A stretch of 64,000 bases of DNA from Prolixibacteraceae bacterium (GTDB lineage: Bacteria; Bacteroidota; Bacteroidia; Bacteroidales; Prolixibacteraceae), in NCBI GenBank assembly GCA_019459525.1, contig JAIBEY010000084.1, positions 31,358 through 95,357 on the forward strand, written 5' to 3'. Position 1 is the first letter of the stretch, and each line of letters begins with the position of its first letter. A program made the position numbers and the translations under genes. The notes below the pieces were generated by a model. The model ran no database searches, had not been told where the DNA came from, and saw only the letters and a program-made list of their open reading frames with translations. Of the stretch, positions 1-10,215 are shown piece after piece.

Positions 1-1
1 G

Positions 2-1732
2 GTGGTGACTGGAAGCCCTGTAAAAGTAAACCGTGACAATGTTCCCATGTCGGTTTCGGTGGTTAACAGTGCACAAATCAACGAAAGCAGCGAATCGGCG
101 CTATTGCCTATTCTGAGTGGACGGGTTCCCGGATTGTTTGTTACCGAGCGGGGAGTTACCGGTTTTGGCGTATCGGCCGGATCGGCTGGGCAAATCACTA
201 TTCGTGGTATTGGTGGAAACCCAACCACCGGAGTTTTGATGCTGATTGACGGGCATCCCCAGTTTGCCGGAATCTTCGGGCATCCATTACCCGATTCGTA
301 TGTGGCATCCGATGTGGAACGGGTTGAGATCATTCGTGGGTCAGGATCGGTGCTTTACGGTTCAAATGCCATGGGCGGTGTAATTAACCTGATCACCAAA
401 AAACAGGCTCAGGAAGGATTTAATGGCAATGCCCGCCTGATGTACGGTTCGTTTAACACACAGAAATACATGGTTTCAGGTGGATATAAAAAAGATAAAC
501 TGAGTATATATGTTTCGGGAAACCGCGATAAAACCGATGGGCACCGCGATAATTCGGCATTTAAAATTACAAACGGCTACACCAAAATCGGGTATGAACT
601 GAACCCGCACCTGAAAATGAGCGGCGATTTTAGTTTAGCTGCATTCAAAGCATCCGATCCCGGCCCCGACACGCTTTCGGCAAAAAGAGGCTACGACATC
701 GACATTACCCGTGGTTACGGGGCTTTTACTTTCGAAAATGATTATGAAAAGGTTTCCGGATCGGCTAAACTCTTCTACAATTTTGGGGAACATGATATTA
801 CTGACGGGTTTCATTCCACCGACCACAATTATGGCCTGAATTTGCTGGAGTCGCTGAAACTTTTCAAGGGCAATACAATTACTTTGGGTGTTGATTACAT
901 CAATTATGGCGGGTTGGCCGAAAACCTGAAAGCGATGAACGGCAAAGGGATAGTTTTTGCCGATACTGCGGTTCACGAACTGGCCTGGTACGGTTTCGTT
1001 CAGCAAACGATTGCCGAAAAGCTGACATTAAACGCCGGGTTGCGTTTATCTGATCATTCCGTTTATGGCGCAGAATGGATTCCATCGGCAGGTTTGGCCT
1101 GGAGGTCTGATGAAAATACGACATGGAAAGCTTCTTTTTCCAAAGGATTCCGCAGCCCAACCGTTCGCGAATTATTCCTGTTTGGCCCCAATCCAAAGCT
1201 TCAGCCTGAAACGGTTTTCAATTACGAAGCAGGAGTGCAGAGGTCGTTTTTCAACCGGAAACTAAATCTGGAACTGACCGGATTTTTAGTTGAAGGCGAC
1301 AACCTGATTATTACGGTTCCGAATAAAGGCTTACAAAACGCAGGCGAGATATCCAACAAAGGGATTGAATTCTCAGCGGATGCCAATCCTTCGGCGAAAC
1401 TTAATTTTCATGCAACTTACAGCTACATCAACATGAAAACTCCGGTTTATGCCACTCCTGAACACCAATTGTTCTTCAGCACGCGTTACCGGTTGAATAA
1501 AACGATGTTCATGATCAGTTTGCAGCAGGTTTCCAATCTCGATACCGATCCTTCCGCAAAAACTTTTGAGGAAAGTTATACCTTGGTCAATGCTAAAATT
1601 AGTCACCGGTTTTGCAAATTCGCCGAGGTCTTTGTCAGCGCCGAAAACTTGTTGAATCAGGAATATGAGCAAAACAGGTATTACACCATGCCTGGAACAA
1701 CCGTTTTTGCCGGAGTAAATTTGAATTTTTGA
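2..1732 (+). CDS. TonB-dependent receptor (5' truncated by window edge)
   Basis: Plug motif (VERVEIIRGSGSVLYGSNAMGGVINLITK) and C-terminal beta-barrel ending in ...VFAGVNLNF; no start inside the window. Confidence 0.93.
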   Translation: MVTGSPVKVNRDNVPMSVSVVNSAQINESSESALLPILSGRVPGLFVTERGVTGFGVSAGSAGQITIRGIGGNPTTGVLMLIDGHPQFAGIFGHPLPDSYVASDVERVEIIRGSGSVLYGSNAMGGVINLITKKQAQEGFNGNARLMYGSFNTQKYMVSGGYKKDKLSIYVSGNRDKTDGHRDNSAFKITNGYTKIGYELNPHLKMSGDFSLAAFKASDPGPDTLSAKRGYDIDITRGYGAFTFENDYEKVSGSAKLFYNFGEHDITDGFHSTDHNYGLNLLESLKLFKGNTITLGVDYINYGGLAENLKAMNGKGIVFADTAVHELAWYGFVQQTIAEKLTLNAGLRLSDHSVYGAEWIPSAGLAWRSDENTTWKASFSKGFRSPTVRELFLFGPNPKLQPETVFNYEAGVQRSFFNRKLNLELTGFLVEGDNLIITVPNKGLQNAGEISNKGIEFSADANPSAKLNFHATYSYINMKTPVYATPEHQLFFSTRYRLNKTMFMISLQQVSNLDTDPSAKTFEESYTLVNAKISHRFCKFAEVFVSAENLLNQEYEQNRYYTMPGTTVFAGVNLNF

Positions 1733-1767
1733 TTACTCAACTTGAATTGATTGATAATGTGCATTTA

Positions 1768-1802
1768 AATTAAAAAAACCGGTTTATTGCCGTTTTTTTT
1801 AA
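1768..1802. terminator. Bidirectional intrinsic terminator between convergent receptor and metK
   Basis: AAAAAAACCGGTTTATTGCCGTTTTTTTT: short stem flanked by A and T tracts. Confidence 0.55.
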
Positions 1803-1821
1803 TTTACTATATTTTAGTTCG

Positions 1822-3075
1822 TTAAATGCCAAAAGCTTTTTTAATCGGATCAACATAGTCGAGTTTTTCCCAGGTAAACAATTCTACTTCTGTTTCAATC
1901 CGGCCATTGTATGGCGATTCGAAAACTTTGGTAACTGTTTTGGGTTGACGCCCCATGTGTCCGTAGGCTGCCGTTTCGCGGTAAATCGGGTTGCGAAGTT
2001 TAAGCCTTTGCTCAATGGCTGCCGGTCGCAGGTCAAAAATTTCCTGAATTTTTTCTGAAATCAGGGAATCTGAAAGTCCTACAATTGCAGTTCCTTTCGT
2101 TTCCACATAAACACCAACCGGTTTAGCGACTCCAATAGCGTACGAAAGCTGAACCAGCATTTCTTTGGCAACTCCTGCTGCAACCATGTTTTTGGCGATG
2201 TGACGGGCAGCGTATGCAGCCGAACGGTCAACCTTCGAAGGATCTTTTCCGGAGAAAGCGCCACCACCATGAGCGCCACGACCTCCATAAGTGTCAACGA
2301 TAATCTTACGTCCGGTCAAACCGGTATCTCCGTGAGGACCACCAATTACAAATTTTCCGGTCGGATTAACGTGGTAAATAATTTCACCAGCAAATAAATC
2401 CTGAACTCGTTGTGGCAACTGTGCTTTCACGCGAGGAATCAGGATTTCGATCACATCTTTTTTGATTTTGGCCAACATCGGTTCGTCAGCATCAAAATCG
2501 TCGTGCTGGGTCGAAACCACAATGGTATGAATCCGCTTGGGCGAATGATCGTCGTTGTATTCAATGGTTACCTGCGATTTAGAGTCAGGACGCAAATACG
2601 TCATCACCTTCTGTTCGCGACGGATAACGGCTAGTTCGAGCAAAATGCGGTGCGACAAATCGAGTGGAAGCGGCATGTAATTATCGGTTTCGTCGGTAGC
2701 AAAACCAAACATCATCCCCTGGTCGCCGGCTCCCTGATCCATTTTATCGGCTTTGTCAACACCACGGTTAATATCCGGACTTTGCTCGTGAATGGCACTG
2801 AAAACACCGCACGAATCACCGTCGAAACGATATTCGGCCTTGGTATAACCAATCTGGTTAATTACCCGTCGTGCAGTTTCCTGTACATCGACATACGTAT
2901 TCGATTTTACCTCGCCGGCAAGTACAACCTGTCCGGTGGTAACTAAAGTTTCGATGGCAACTTTCGAGTTGGCATCAAAAGCGAGAAATTCGTCTAAAAG
3001 GGCATCCGAAATCTGGTCGGAAACTTTATCGGGATGGCCTTCTGAAACGGACTCGCTGGTGAAAAAATAACTCAT
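1822..3075 (-). CDS. metK: S-adenosylmethionine synthetase
   Basis: [68 protein letters not shown]. Confidence 0.98.
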   Translation of the reverse strand: MSYFFTSESVSEGHPDKVSDQISDALLDEFLAFDANSKVAIETLVTTGQVVLAGEVKSNTYVDVQETARRVINQIGYTKAEYRFDGDSCGVFSAIHEQSPDINRGVDKADKMDQGAGDQGMMFGFATDETDNYMPLPLDLSHRILLELAVIRREQKVMTYLRPDSKSQVTIEYNDDHSPKRIHTIVVSTQHDDFDADEPMLAKIKKDVIEILIPRVKAQLPQRVQDLFAGEIIYHVNPTGKFVIGGPHGDTGLTGRKIIVDTYGGRGAHGGGAFSGKDPSKVDRSAAYAARHIAKNMVAAGVAKEMLVQLSYAIGVAKPVGVYVETKGTAIVGLSDSLISEKIQEIFDLRPAAIEQRLKLRNPIYRETAAYGHMGRQPKTVTKVFESPYNGRIETEVELFTWEKLDYVDPIKKAFGI

Positions 3076-3298
3076 AATTTGATCAATTTAAATACCCAAA
3101 ATCAATCATAAACAGACTGATTACACTCGGATACAAGATTATACAATTAAAAGTTGTGGAATAATTGATCGAAAAGCAAATTGAAAAAGAGATTTCGTTT
3201 TAGCATTTTTTTTCGTGGTTGCAATCAGTACAAATTTATCCACATAACGAGTGCAAATTTAACAACTTTTTTAAGACAAGGAAGTCTCTATCTAAAAA

Positions 3299-4207
3299 TT
3301 AACGTGTCAAATCCTGAAATACATTTTCAAGGCTTTGCTGCTGTTCTTTCAGGGTAAGCAAAACCAGTTGACTGGAAACCGCAAAGTGAAATAAAGCCGG
3401 ACGTAAATCGGTGGTCTGATCTGATTCAGCCAGGAATGTGGTTGAGTTGATGGCCTCCAGTTTCCGAAGCCCATTGATTTTCCGGAGCAATTCCATTTCC
3501 GGAGCTTTGTTGAACTCGACCAGAACGGCTTGCTTACGTTCTATTTGTCCGGATTTTAACTCCGCAATTGATCCATCGGCAACCAGTTTACCCTGATTTA
3601 TAATGATCACCCGACTACAAATGGCTTCAACTTCCTGCATAATATGGGTCGAGAGCATCACCGTTTTGTTGGCGCTGATTGCCCGGATCAACTGCCTGAT
3701 CTCTTCCAACTGGTTAGGATCTAAACCGGTAGTTGGCTCATCCAAAATCAACACAGCGGGGTCGTGAATCAAAGCCTGGGCCAATCCAACACGCTGGCGG
3801 TAACCTTTCGAGAGCATACCAATCTTCTTGTGCTGTTCCACTTTCAGTCCGGTAAGTTCAATCATCTTCAGAACCTGTTCTTTTTTATGCTGAAGCTTAT
3901 AAAATCCGGCAACCATCTCGAGATACTCCCGCACGTACAAATCCGTATAAAGTGGGTTATTTTCAGGCAAATAACCAATTTGCGAGCGGATGGAAATATT
4001 TTTTGTCTCAACAGTTTCGCCATTAATTACTACCGATCCACCATCAGCCGACAGATAACCTGTAATAATTTTCATTAACGTCGATTTCCCGGCACCGTTT
4101 GGGCCTAAAAAACCAACCAGCTCCCCGGTTCCAATTTCAAACGAAACCTGGTCGAGAGCCTTTTGGGTTCCGTACTGTTTGCTTACCTGCGATACACTGA
4201 TACTCAT
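3299..4207 (-). CDS. gldA: ABC transporter ATP-binding protein, GldA-like
   Basis: Walker A GPNGAGKST, LSKGYRQRVGLAQALIHDPAVLILDEPTTGLDP; start chosen at MSISVSQVSKQYG. Confidence 0.8.
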   Translation of the reverse strand: MSISVSQVSKQYGTQKALDQVSFEIGTGELVGFLGPNGAGKSTLMKIITGYLSADGGSVVINGETVETKNISIRSQIGYLPENNPLYTDLYVREYLEMVAGFYKLQHKKEQVLKMIELTGLKVEQHKKIGMLSKGYRQRVGLAQALIHDPAVLILDEPTTGLDPNQLEEIRQLIRAISANKTVMLSTHIMQEVEAICSRVIIINQGKLVADGSIAELKSGQIERKQAVLVEFNKAPEMELLRKINGLRKLEAINSTTFLAESDQTTDLRPALFHFAVSSQLVLLTLKEQQQSLENVFQDLTR

Positions 4208-4439
4208 CTTACCTGATTTTTCGTTCAGCAAAAGTAAAGAAATCTGTCAATTACCCATCGTTCATAAAAACGGAACAGTTTAATCAAAATTTTTAAACCC
4301 GGATACCATTTTAGGGATTAGCGTGAAAATATAACTTTTTTGTACGCTTTTTTTGACTTTATACCGCTAATGTAGGCTTTCTGATTTCGTTTTTATTTAC
4401 TTTAAATTAACTTTGTCACCCATCTATACATCGGGTTAA

Positions 4440-6299
4440 ATGAAGGATCAGAACTTTAACTACATAGAAGACTTGACGAAGTACCAACGACAGAAGACTT
4501 CGTTGGTGCAGATATTAGGCGTATTGCTGGGCGATGGAAATCCAATCCGGATACAATCCATGACTGACACCGACACCAGCGATACTGAAGCGACTGTTGA
4601 TCAAATCATTCGGATTATCAAATCCGGAGCCGATTTGGTTCGTGTTACCGTAAGAGGAGTTCCCGATGCTGAAAATCTAAAAAATATTAAACGAGAATTA
4701 GTCGCCCGTGGATTTGAAAATCCATTGGTTGCTGATATTCATTTTAACCCCCATTTAGGCGAAATTGCTGCCAAATATGTATCGAAAATTCGCATTAATC
4801 CCGGAAATTTCTACGATAGGCGAGCTAAATTCGAGCAGCATTTATATACCGACGAAGAATACAAATCTGAACTTCAGAAAATAGAAGAACAATTCGTACC
4901 ATTTCTTCAATTTCTGAAAGATACCAAAACCGCTCTGCGTATTGGAGCCAATCAAGGTTCGCTGTCTGACCGGATTATGAGTCGTTACGGCGATACTCCT
5001 GCCGGCATAGTGGAATCGGTGATGGAATTCCTGCGCATCTGTCAAAAACAGAATTTCCACAATGTGGTTATTTCCATCAAATCGAGTAATACGAGAACGA
5101 TGGTTTATACCGTGCGTTTGCTGAATTATAAGATGCGTTTGGAGGAAATGAGCTATCCGCTTCATCTGGGCGTAACAGAAGCAGGAGAGGGTGAAGATGG
5201 TCGTATAAAATCGGCAGTTGGTATCGGCGCATTACTTGCCGATGGAATTGGCGACACCATTCGGGTTTCGTTAACCGAAGCTCCGGAAAATGAAATTGCT
5301 GTGGCAAAAAAGCTGATCAGCCACATCGAAACATACAAAGGTCACAAACCTATAAAAGCTCCGCTGTTTGCGCAGATTAACCCGTTTGAATACGAACGCC
5401 GGTCAACCAGGCCCGTATTGCGGATGGGCGATAAATTTTTGCCCATTGTAATGGCCGATTTGCGCGGAAGAACACTCTCCGAAATTCTGCCTCTGCGTGG
5501 AAAACAAATTCCGGAATACTTTTTCAACAACCACGAAGTGCTCGATTTGGAAGGAAATTCGTACCCGGTACTTACACTCGAAGAATATTTGTTTGGTGGA
5601 TCGCACTGGGGACAAACCAAGTTTATCCGCACCAACAAGGAAGAGTTTGATCATTTCATGAACGAAAATCCCGAAATCATCACCAAGCTCAAACAAACCC
5701 GTAAAACGATTTTGATTCTGGAGAGTTTCAATAAAAATCCGTTTGCCGAGCTTCGCGCTTTCTTTATGACACTCGAATCGCACATCTGGAAAGTTCCGGT
5801 TGTGATCTTCCGGAAATATAACGAACGTTACCTTGAAAACCTTCAGATAAAGGCAGCGGCCGATCTTGGCGGATTGCTCATTGATGGTTATGGCGACGGA
5901 CTTTGCATTACCAACGAACTCGATCAAACCACCTTTACCGACCTGAAAGATCTGAGTTTCTCTATCCTTCAGGCTAGCCGGATGCGTTTGACAAAAACAG
6001 AATTTATATCGTGCCCGGGCTGTGGACGAACCTTGTTCGATTTGCACGAAACCACCATTAAAATAAAAGCACATTTCAATCACCTCGATCACTTAAAAAT
6101 TGGGGTAATGGGTTGTGTGGTTAATGGTCCCGGCGAAATGGGCGATGTGGATTATGGCTTTGTTGGCGCGGGTCCCGGAAATGTGAACCTTTACAAACGA
6201 CAGGTGCTGATTAAACGGCATATTCCGTTTGAGCAGGCTGTTGAAGAACTCGAAGCCATTATTCGTGAAAACGGAGACTGGAAAGACCGTGAAGCCTAA
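4440..6299 (+). CDS. ispG: 4-hydroxy-3-methylbut-2-enyl diphosphate synthase, long form with central insertion
   Basis: GDGNPIRIQSMTDTDT..., Fe-S motifs SCPGCGRTLFDL and GCVVNGPGEMGDVDYGFVGAG; 619 aa. Confidence 0.96.
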   Translation: MKDQNFNYIEDLTKYQRQKTSLVQILGVLLGDGNPIRIQSMTDTDTSDTEATVDQIIRIIKSGADLVRVTVRGVPDAENLKNIKRELVARGFENPLVADIHFNPHLGEIAAKYVSKIRINPGNFYDRRAKFEQHLYTDEEYKSELQKIEEQFVPFLQFLKDTKTALRIGANQGSLSDRIMSRYGDTPAGIVESVMEFLRICQKQNFHNVVISIKSSNTRTMVYTVRLLNYKMRLEEMSYPLHLGVTEAGEGEDGRIKSAVGIGALLADGIGDTIRVSLTEAPENEIAVAKKLISHIETYKGHKPIKAPLFAQINPFEYERRSTRPVLRMGDKFLPIVMADLRGRTLSEILPLRGKQIPEYFFNNHEVLDLEGNSYPVLTLEEYLFGGSHWGQTKFIRTNKEEFDHFMNENPEIITKLKQTRKTILILESFNKNPFAELRAFFMTLESHIWKVPVVIFRKYNERYLENLQIKAAADLGGLLIDGYGDGLCITNELDQTTFTDLKDLSFSILQASRMRLTKTEFISCPGCGRTLFDLHETTIKIKAHFNHLDHLKIGVMGCVVNGPGEMGDVDYGFVGAGPGNVNLYKRQVLIKRHIPFEQAVEELEAIIRENGDWKDREA

Positions 6300-6327
6300 A
6301 AAAAGTTGACAGTTGCAGTTTCCAGTC

Positions 6328-7641
6328 TCAGTTATTCTTGATCAGTGTCGAGATTGCATAGAGTGGAACAATTTCGATGTTTCCGTCTCTTCCAAAATTT
6401 TCGATCGACGAACGGATTCCTCTTTTCAGGTTCTTTTCCTTCATAAACAAGCGCATGCTTTGCATCTTTCCGCTATAGCCCGACTTAATTTCAACCGGGA
6501 CAATTTCCGATCCCTGACGAATTACATAATCAACTTCGGCATTACTTCCCCGTTCCTGCCGATGCCAATAAAAAAGCTGAGGCTTTTCGAGGATCGATGA
6601 TGCTTTCATCAATTCCAATCCGGCATAAATCTCAGCCAAACAACCCTTGTTCAACACATCCATTTCTTCAACAACCAGATATTCACGGATATTTAAACCC
6701 AAAATATGCTGAAAAATGCCCGTATCATACAGCAAAACCTTAAATTTCTTCGGATCCATTTGCGCCCCAAGAGGAAATCCGTTGGCCGAAGTATGGTAAA
6801 CCGGGTAAGCCAAACCTGCCATAAAAAGCAATTCGAGCGCTTCCTTTATTTGTGGAAGGCTAGCCTTTGCAACTACATTTGAATACACGAACTTGGCGCC
6901 TGCCTGTTCTACAATGCTGGCAAACACTTCGCGAATGCGGCTTTCAGGTACGCGCTTGTGGTACTTCGAAAAATCGTCGCGCATCGACAGCGATAAATCT
7001 GCAAGCACATTCAGCCCATTGAGTGTACTTTTGTTCTCAACCACCTGCCTGACCACCTCGGGAAGCCCCCCGGTTAGTAAAAATTGTTGGAAAAGGTCGT
7101 TCAGCTTCCGGTGAAAAACCGGATCAATTGGATTTTCACATGATGCCTGATCAATAATCTTCACGTATTGATCCATCTGATGAGCCAAAAGAAATTCATT
7201 GAACGACATCGGGTACATAAACATCGAACGAATGCGTCCTACGCCAAAAGAAGGAAGCTCGGTCAAGGCAAATTCAAGCAACGATCCGGCTGCAATCACA
7301 TGCAACCCAGGTATATTTTCATAGAAGAACCTAAGCGAAGAGATGGCTCTTGGACACTTCTGAATTTCGTCAAAAAACAATAAGGTCTGATTTTCATAAA
7401 TTGGGACACCGTAGTATGACGATAACCTATCGATAATCCTCACCGGATCAAGATTTTGAATAAAAAACTCAGCCACATCAGTGTCTTTTTCAAAATTTAC
7501 CTCAACGAAGTTGGAAAAAGTTTTCCCAAGTTCGCGTACCACATAAGTCTTTCCTACCTGGCGGGCACCACGTAACAAAAGAACCTTCCTGCTTGTGGAT
7601 TCCTTCCAGTCGAGCAAATTTCTGAATATATTTCGCCTCAC
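6328..7641 (-). CDS. AAA-type ATPase with DUF4143-like C-terminal domain
   Basis: LLLRGARQVGKTYVVRELG, TLLFFDEIQKCP, C-terminal AEVDYVIRQGSEIVPVEIKSG nuclease-like motif; GTG start. Confidence 0.88.
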   Translation of the reverse strand: MRRNIFRNLLDWKESTSRKVLLLRGARQVGKTYVVRELGKTFSNFVEVNFEKDTDVAEFFIQNLDPVRIIDRLSSYYGVPIYENQTLLFFDEIQKCPRAISSLRFFYENIPGLHVIAAGSLLEFALTELPSFGVGRIRSMFMYPMSFNEFLLAHQMDQYVKIIDQASCENPIDPVFHRKLNDLFQQFLLTGGLPEVVRQVVENKSTLNGLNVLADLSLSMRDDFSKYHKRVPESRIREVFASIVEQAGAKFVYSNVVAKASLPQIKEALELLFMAGLAYPVYHTSANGFPLGAQMDPKKFKVLLYDTGIFQHILGLNIREYLVVEEMDVLNKGCLAEIYAGLELMKASSILEKPQLFYWHRQERGSNAEVDYVIRQGSEIVPVEIKSGYSGKMQSMRLFMKEKNLKRGIRSSIENFGRDGNIEIVPLYAISTLIKNN

Positions 7642-7675
7642 TACCTTGATTTTAAGCTAAAAACACCAATTTAAA

Positions 7676-7758
7676 CAAAAAGTCAAGGCAAATATACGTC
7701 ATTTTCAACAAAAAGTCAAGGCAAATTCAAGCAATAAAAACCAAAAAGTCAAGGCAAG
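7676..7758. repeat. Three direct repeats CAAAAAGTCAAGGCAA at 33-bp spacing
   Basis: Copies start at 7676, 7709 and 7742; located immediately upstream of the ATPase gene on the minus strand. Confidence 0.92.
7689..7719 (-). promoter_or_regulatory. Bacteroidetes-type promoter embedded in the repeat array
   Basis: Minus strand TTG (7719-7717) - N20 - TATATTTG (7696-7689). Confidence 0.5.
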
Positions 7759-7767
7759 TTTATCAAA

Positions 7768-8397
7768 TTAAAGAAATTTCTGAAACACTTCTTCTATTTT
7801 TTGCCCTAGCTCCAACCAGTATCCCTTCAGCCCGCAACCAATGGCAGCTTCCACATTGGGTAGCGAATCGTCAATAAAAATAGACTCTTCAGGATTTATT
7901 CCAGAAAGTCGGATGATTTCCTGAAATGATTCGGGTGATGGTTTACGGCAACCAATTTCGTTGGAATAGAAGTCTATCTCAAAAAGTGATGAAACATCAA
8001 AACCATGTAGTTTTCGAAAATCGGCATGATATTGTTTGACATGAATGGCATTGGTATTGCTGAACAGATAGATTTTATAGTTATTCCGAAGATTTTTCAC
8101 CAGTTCAACCCGGTTCGCCGGAAAATCGAGCAACATCGCTGTCCATGCGGTATCAATCTGATCATCTGTAACTTCTGCGGAAATTAACTGCCGGACACCA
8201 TTTCGAAATTCTTCCGGAGTAACTTTACCTTGTTCCATCAGGTAAAAAATGTCGTGATCGTACGAAAGACCTTTATCTCCAATAAGTTGCTCCATGCCAA
8301 GCCTGCCAAAGGCTTCAATGGTTTTTTTAGGATCAATATTCAGTAAAACACCACCCAGATCGAAAATGATATTTTTTACTCCATTCAGGATTTCCAT
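7768..8397 (-). CDS. HAD-family hydrolase/phosphatase
   Basis: IIFDLGGVLLNIDP, LFSNTNAIH, GCRKPSPESFQEI, FIDDSLPNVEAA. Confidence 0.9.
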   Translation of the reverse strand: MEILNGVKNIIFDLGGVLLNIDPKKTIEAFGRLGMEQLIGDKGLSYDHDIFYLMEQGKVTPEEFRNGVRQLISAEVTDDQIDTAWTAMLLDFPANRVELVKNLRNNYKIYLFSNTNAIHVKQYHADFRKLHGFDVSSLFEIDFYSNEIGCRKPSPESFQEIIRLSGINPEESIFIDDSLPNVEAAIGCGLKGYWLELGQKIEEVFQKFL

Positions 8398-8518
8398 AAA
8401 GTCAGATTTGTGAGACCACAAAAGTCATAAAAAATCCGGAAAATGAAAGGAACACGAATGTTATGAGTAGTTTAAATGATTGGATATTTATCTTTGGGTA
8501 TCAAAAAAATGTACAATC

Positions 8519-9613
8519 ATGGGTAATCCGCAAACTATATGGTTTAACCACCAGAAAAATAGTGTAGAAACGATTGATCAGCGTCACCTGCCGTTTCTGA
8601 ATCTGATTTATGAAATTGACACATTGGAAGAAGCCCGGTTCGCCATTACTGAAATGGTGGTGCGAGGCGCTCCGCTCATTGGTGTTACCGCAGCATACGG
8701 AATGTATCTGGCAGCCTGCAACTTCTCCGGAAATGATTTCAGAGCCGAAATGAAACGCGCTGCCGAATGGTTAAAATCATCGCGACCAACTGCAGTAAAT
8801 TTGGCTTTTGCGGTTGATGAAGCGCTTTCTGTCGTTTCGGACCAACGTAGCATTTTACAGAATACTCAACTTTTACTTGAATATGCTGAATCGCTAAAGC
8901 AGCGCGAAATTGAATTCAGCAAACAAATTGGAATGCATGGGTTCGGACTAATAAAAGCGATCAGCAAAGCAAAGAATGGTGAGCCGGTTCAAATCCTCAC
9001 ACACTGCAATGCCGGGCGATTGGCTTGTGTGGAACTGGGAACTGCCACCGCTCCCATTTATCTGGCACACGAAGCCGGCATTCCGGTTCACGTCTGGGTT
9101 GACGAAACCCGTCCACGCAATCAGGGCGCCAGATTAACTGCATGGGAACTGGGTGAAGCCGATATTCCGCATACGGTGATTCCTGATAATACCGGAGGTC
9201 ACTTGATGCAGCATCAAATGGTCGATCTGGTTATTGTTGGAAGCGACCGAACGACCATGAACTGTGATGTAGCCAATAAAATAGGAACGTACCTGAAAGC
9301 ATTGGCCGCTGCCGACAACGGTGTTCCGTTTTATGTGGCGCTGCCTTCAACCACCATCGACTGGACTATAAATGACGGCATTACTGAAATTCCCATTGAG
9401 CAACGCAATGCGAGCGAAGTTTCGATGATGGAAGGAAAATTGGGTGATGAAATCTATGAATTCCAAATACTTCCGGAGAAAAGTCCGGTAGCCAATTACG
9501 GATTTGATGTAACTCCTGCAAGGCTGGTTACCGGGCTAATTACAGAGCGAGGCATTTGCAAAGCTACACGCGAGGGTATTTTAAGTTTATTCCCTGAAAA
9601 AAGTAAAAAATGA
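8519..9613 (+). CDS. mtnA: S-methyl-5-thioribose-1-phosphate isomerase
   Basis: VVRGAPLIGVTAAYGMYLA, LTHCNAGRLACVELGTA, VDETRPRNQGARLTAWEL, DVANKIGTY. Start moved to 8519 (MGNPQTIWFN). Confidence 0.93.
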   Translation: MGNPQTIWFNHQKNSVETIDQRHLPFLNLIYEIDTLEEARFAITEMVVRGAPLIGVTAAYGMYLAACNFSGNDFRAEMKRAAEWLKSSRPTAVNLAFAVDEALSVVSDQRSILQNTQLLLEYAESLKQREIEFSKQIGMHGFGLIKAISKAKNGEPVQILTHCNAGRLACVELGTATAPIYLAHEAGIPVHVWVDETRPRNQGARLTAWELGEADIPHTVIPDNTGGHLMQHQMVDLVIVGSDRTTMNCDVANKIGTYLKALAAADNGVPFYVALPSTTIDWTINDGITEIPIEQRNASEVSMMEGKLGDEIYEFQILPEKSPVANYGFDVTPARLVTGLITERGICKATREGILSLFPEKSKK

Positions 9614-10215
9614 CAGAAGGATACATCAAATTTAATTGCAACTGGGAGCAAAAAGAAATCCAGATTCAGGATGAAATTTTCGTACAACTCGAAGCTGCAA
9701 GAACCCAACTTTATGAATTAGGGTTAATTGGCATGTACCCTGACGGAATCGGATTCGGGAATATCTCAGTCAAATCTGCCGGAAGCTCATCATTCATCAT
9801 CACTGGAAGTGCAACAGGCCAATTCGCTAAACTCGAACCAAAGCATTTTGCACTCGTTACCGACTACAATTTCACCCTGAACACCATTTCATGCACAGGC
9901 CAAACAAAAGCATCGGCTGAAAGCCTCAGTCATGCCGCCATTTACGAAACATTTCCTGAAGTCGGCGCTGTTGTTCATGTTCACAGCCTTTCGTTATGGG
10001 AAAAACTATTGAATATTCTTCCAACTACTTCTGCAGAAATTGAGTACGGAACTCCTGAAATGGCCAGAGCAATCCGGGAGCTAATTTCAGAGATGAAATC
10101 TGATGAAAAAGTGATTGTGATGGGTGGGCACCGCGAAGGAATTCTTGCATTTGGCCAAAATCTGGAAGAAGCAACATCTGAAATTATCAAAATCTATAAT
10201 CGACTATCAAAATGA
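9610..10215 (+). CDS. Class II aldolase/adducin-family protein (MtnB-like or Ald2-like)
   Basis: GFGNISVKS, SLSHAAIYETFPEVGAVVHVHS, VMGGHREGILAFG; overlaps mtnA stop by ATGA. Confidence 0.85.
   Translation: MTEGYIKFNCNWEQKEIQIQDEIFVQLEAARTQLYELGLIGMYPDGIGFGNISVKSAGSSSFIITGSATGQFAKLEPKHFALVTDYNFTLNTISCTGQTKASAESLSHAAIYETFPEVGAVVHVHSLSLWEKLLNILPTTSAEIEYGTPEMARAIRELISEMKSDEKVIVMGGHREGILAFGQNLEEATSEIIKIYNRLSK

Noticed and set aside
635-1006. 123-aa antisense ORF inside the TonB receptor
   Set aside because: Shadow ORF; the sense frame is clearly a receptor barrel.
5403-6092. 229-aa minus-strand ORF inside ispG
   Set aside because: Antisense shadow of a strongly conserved coding sequence; no domain.
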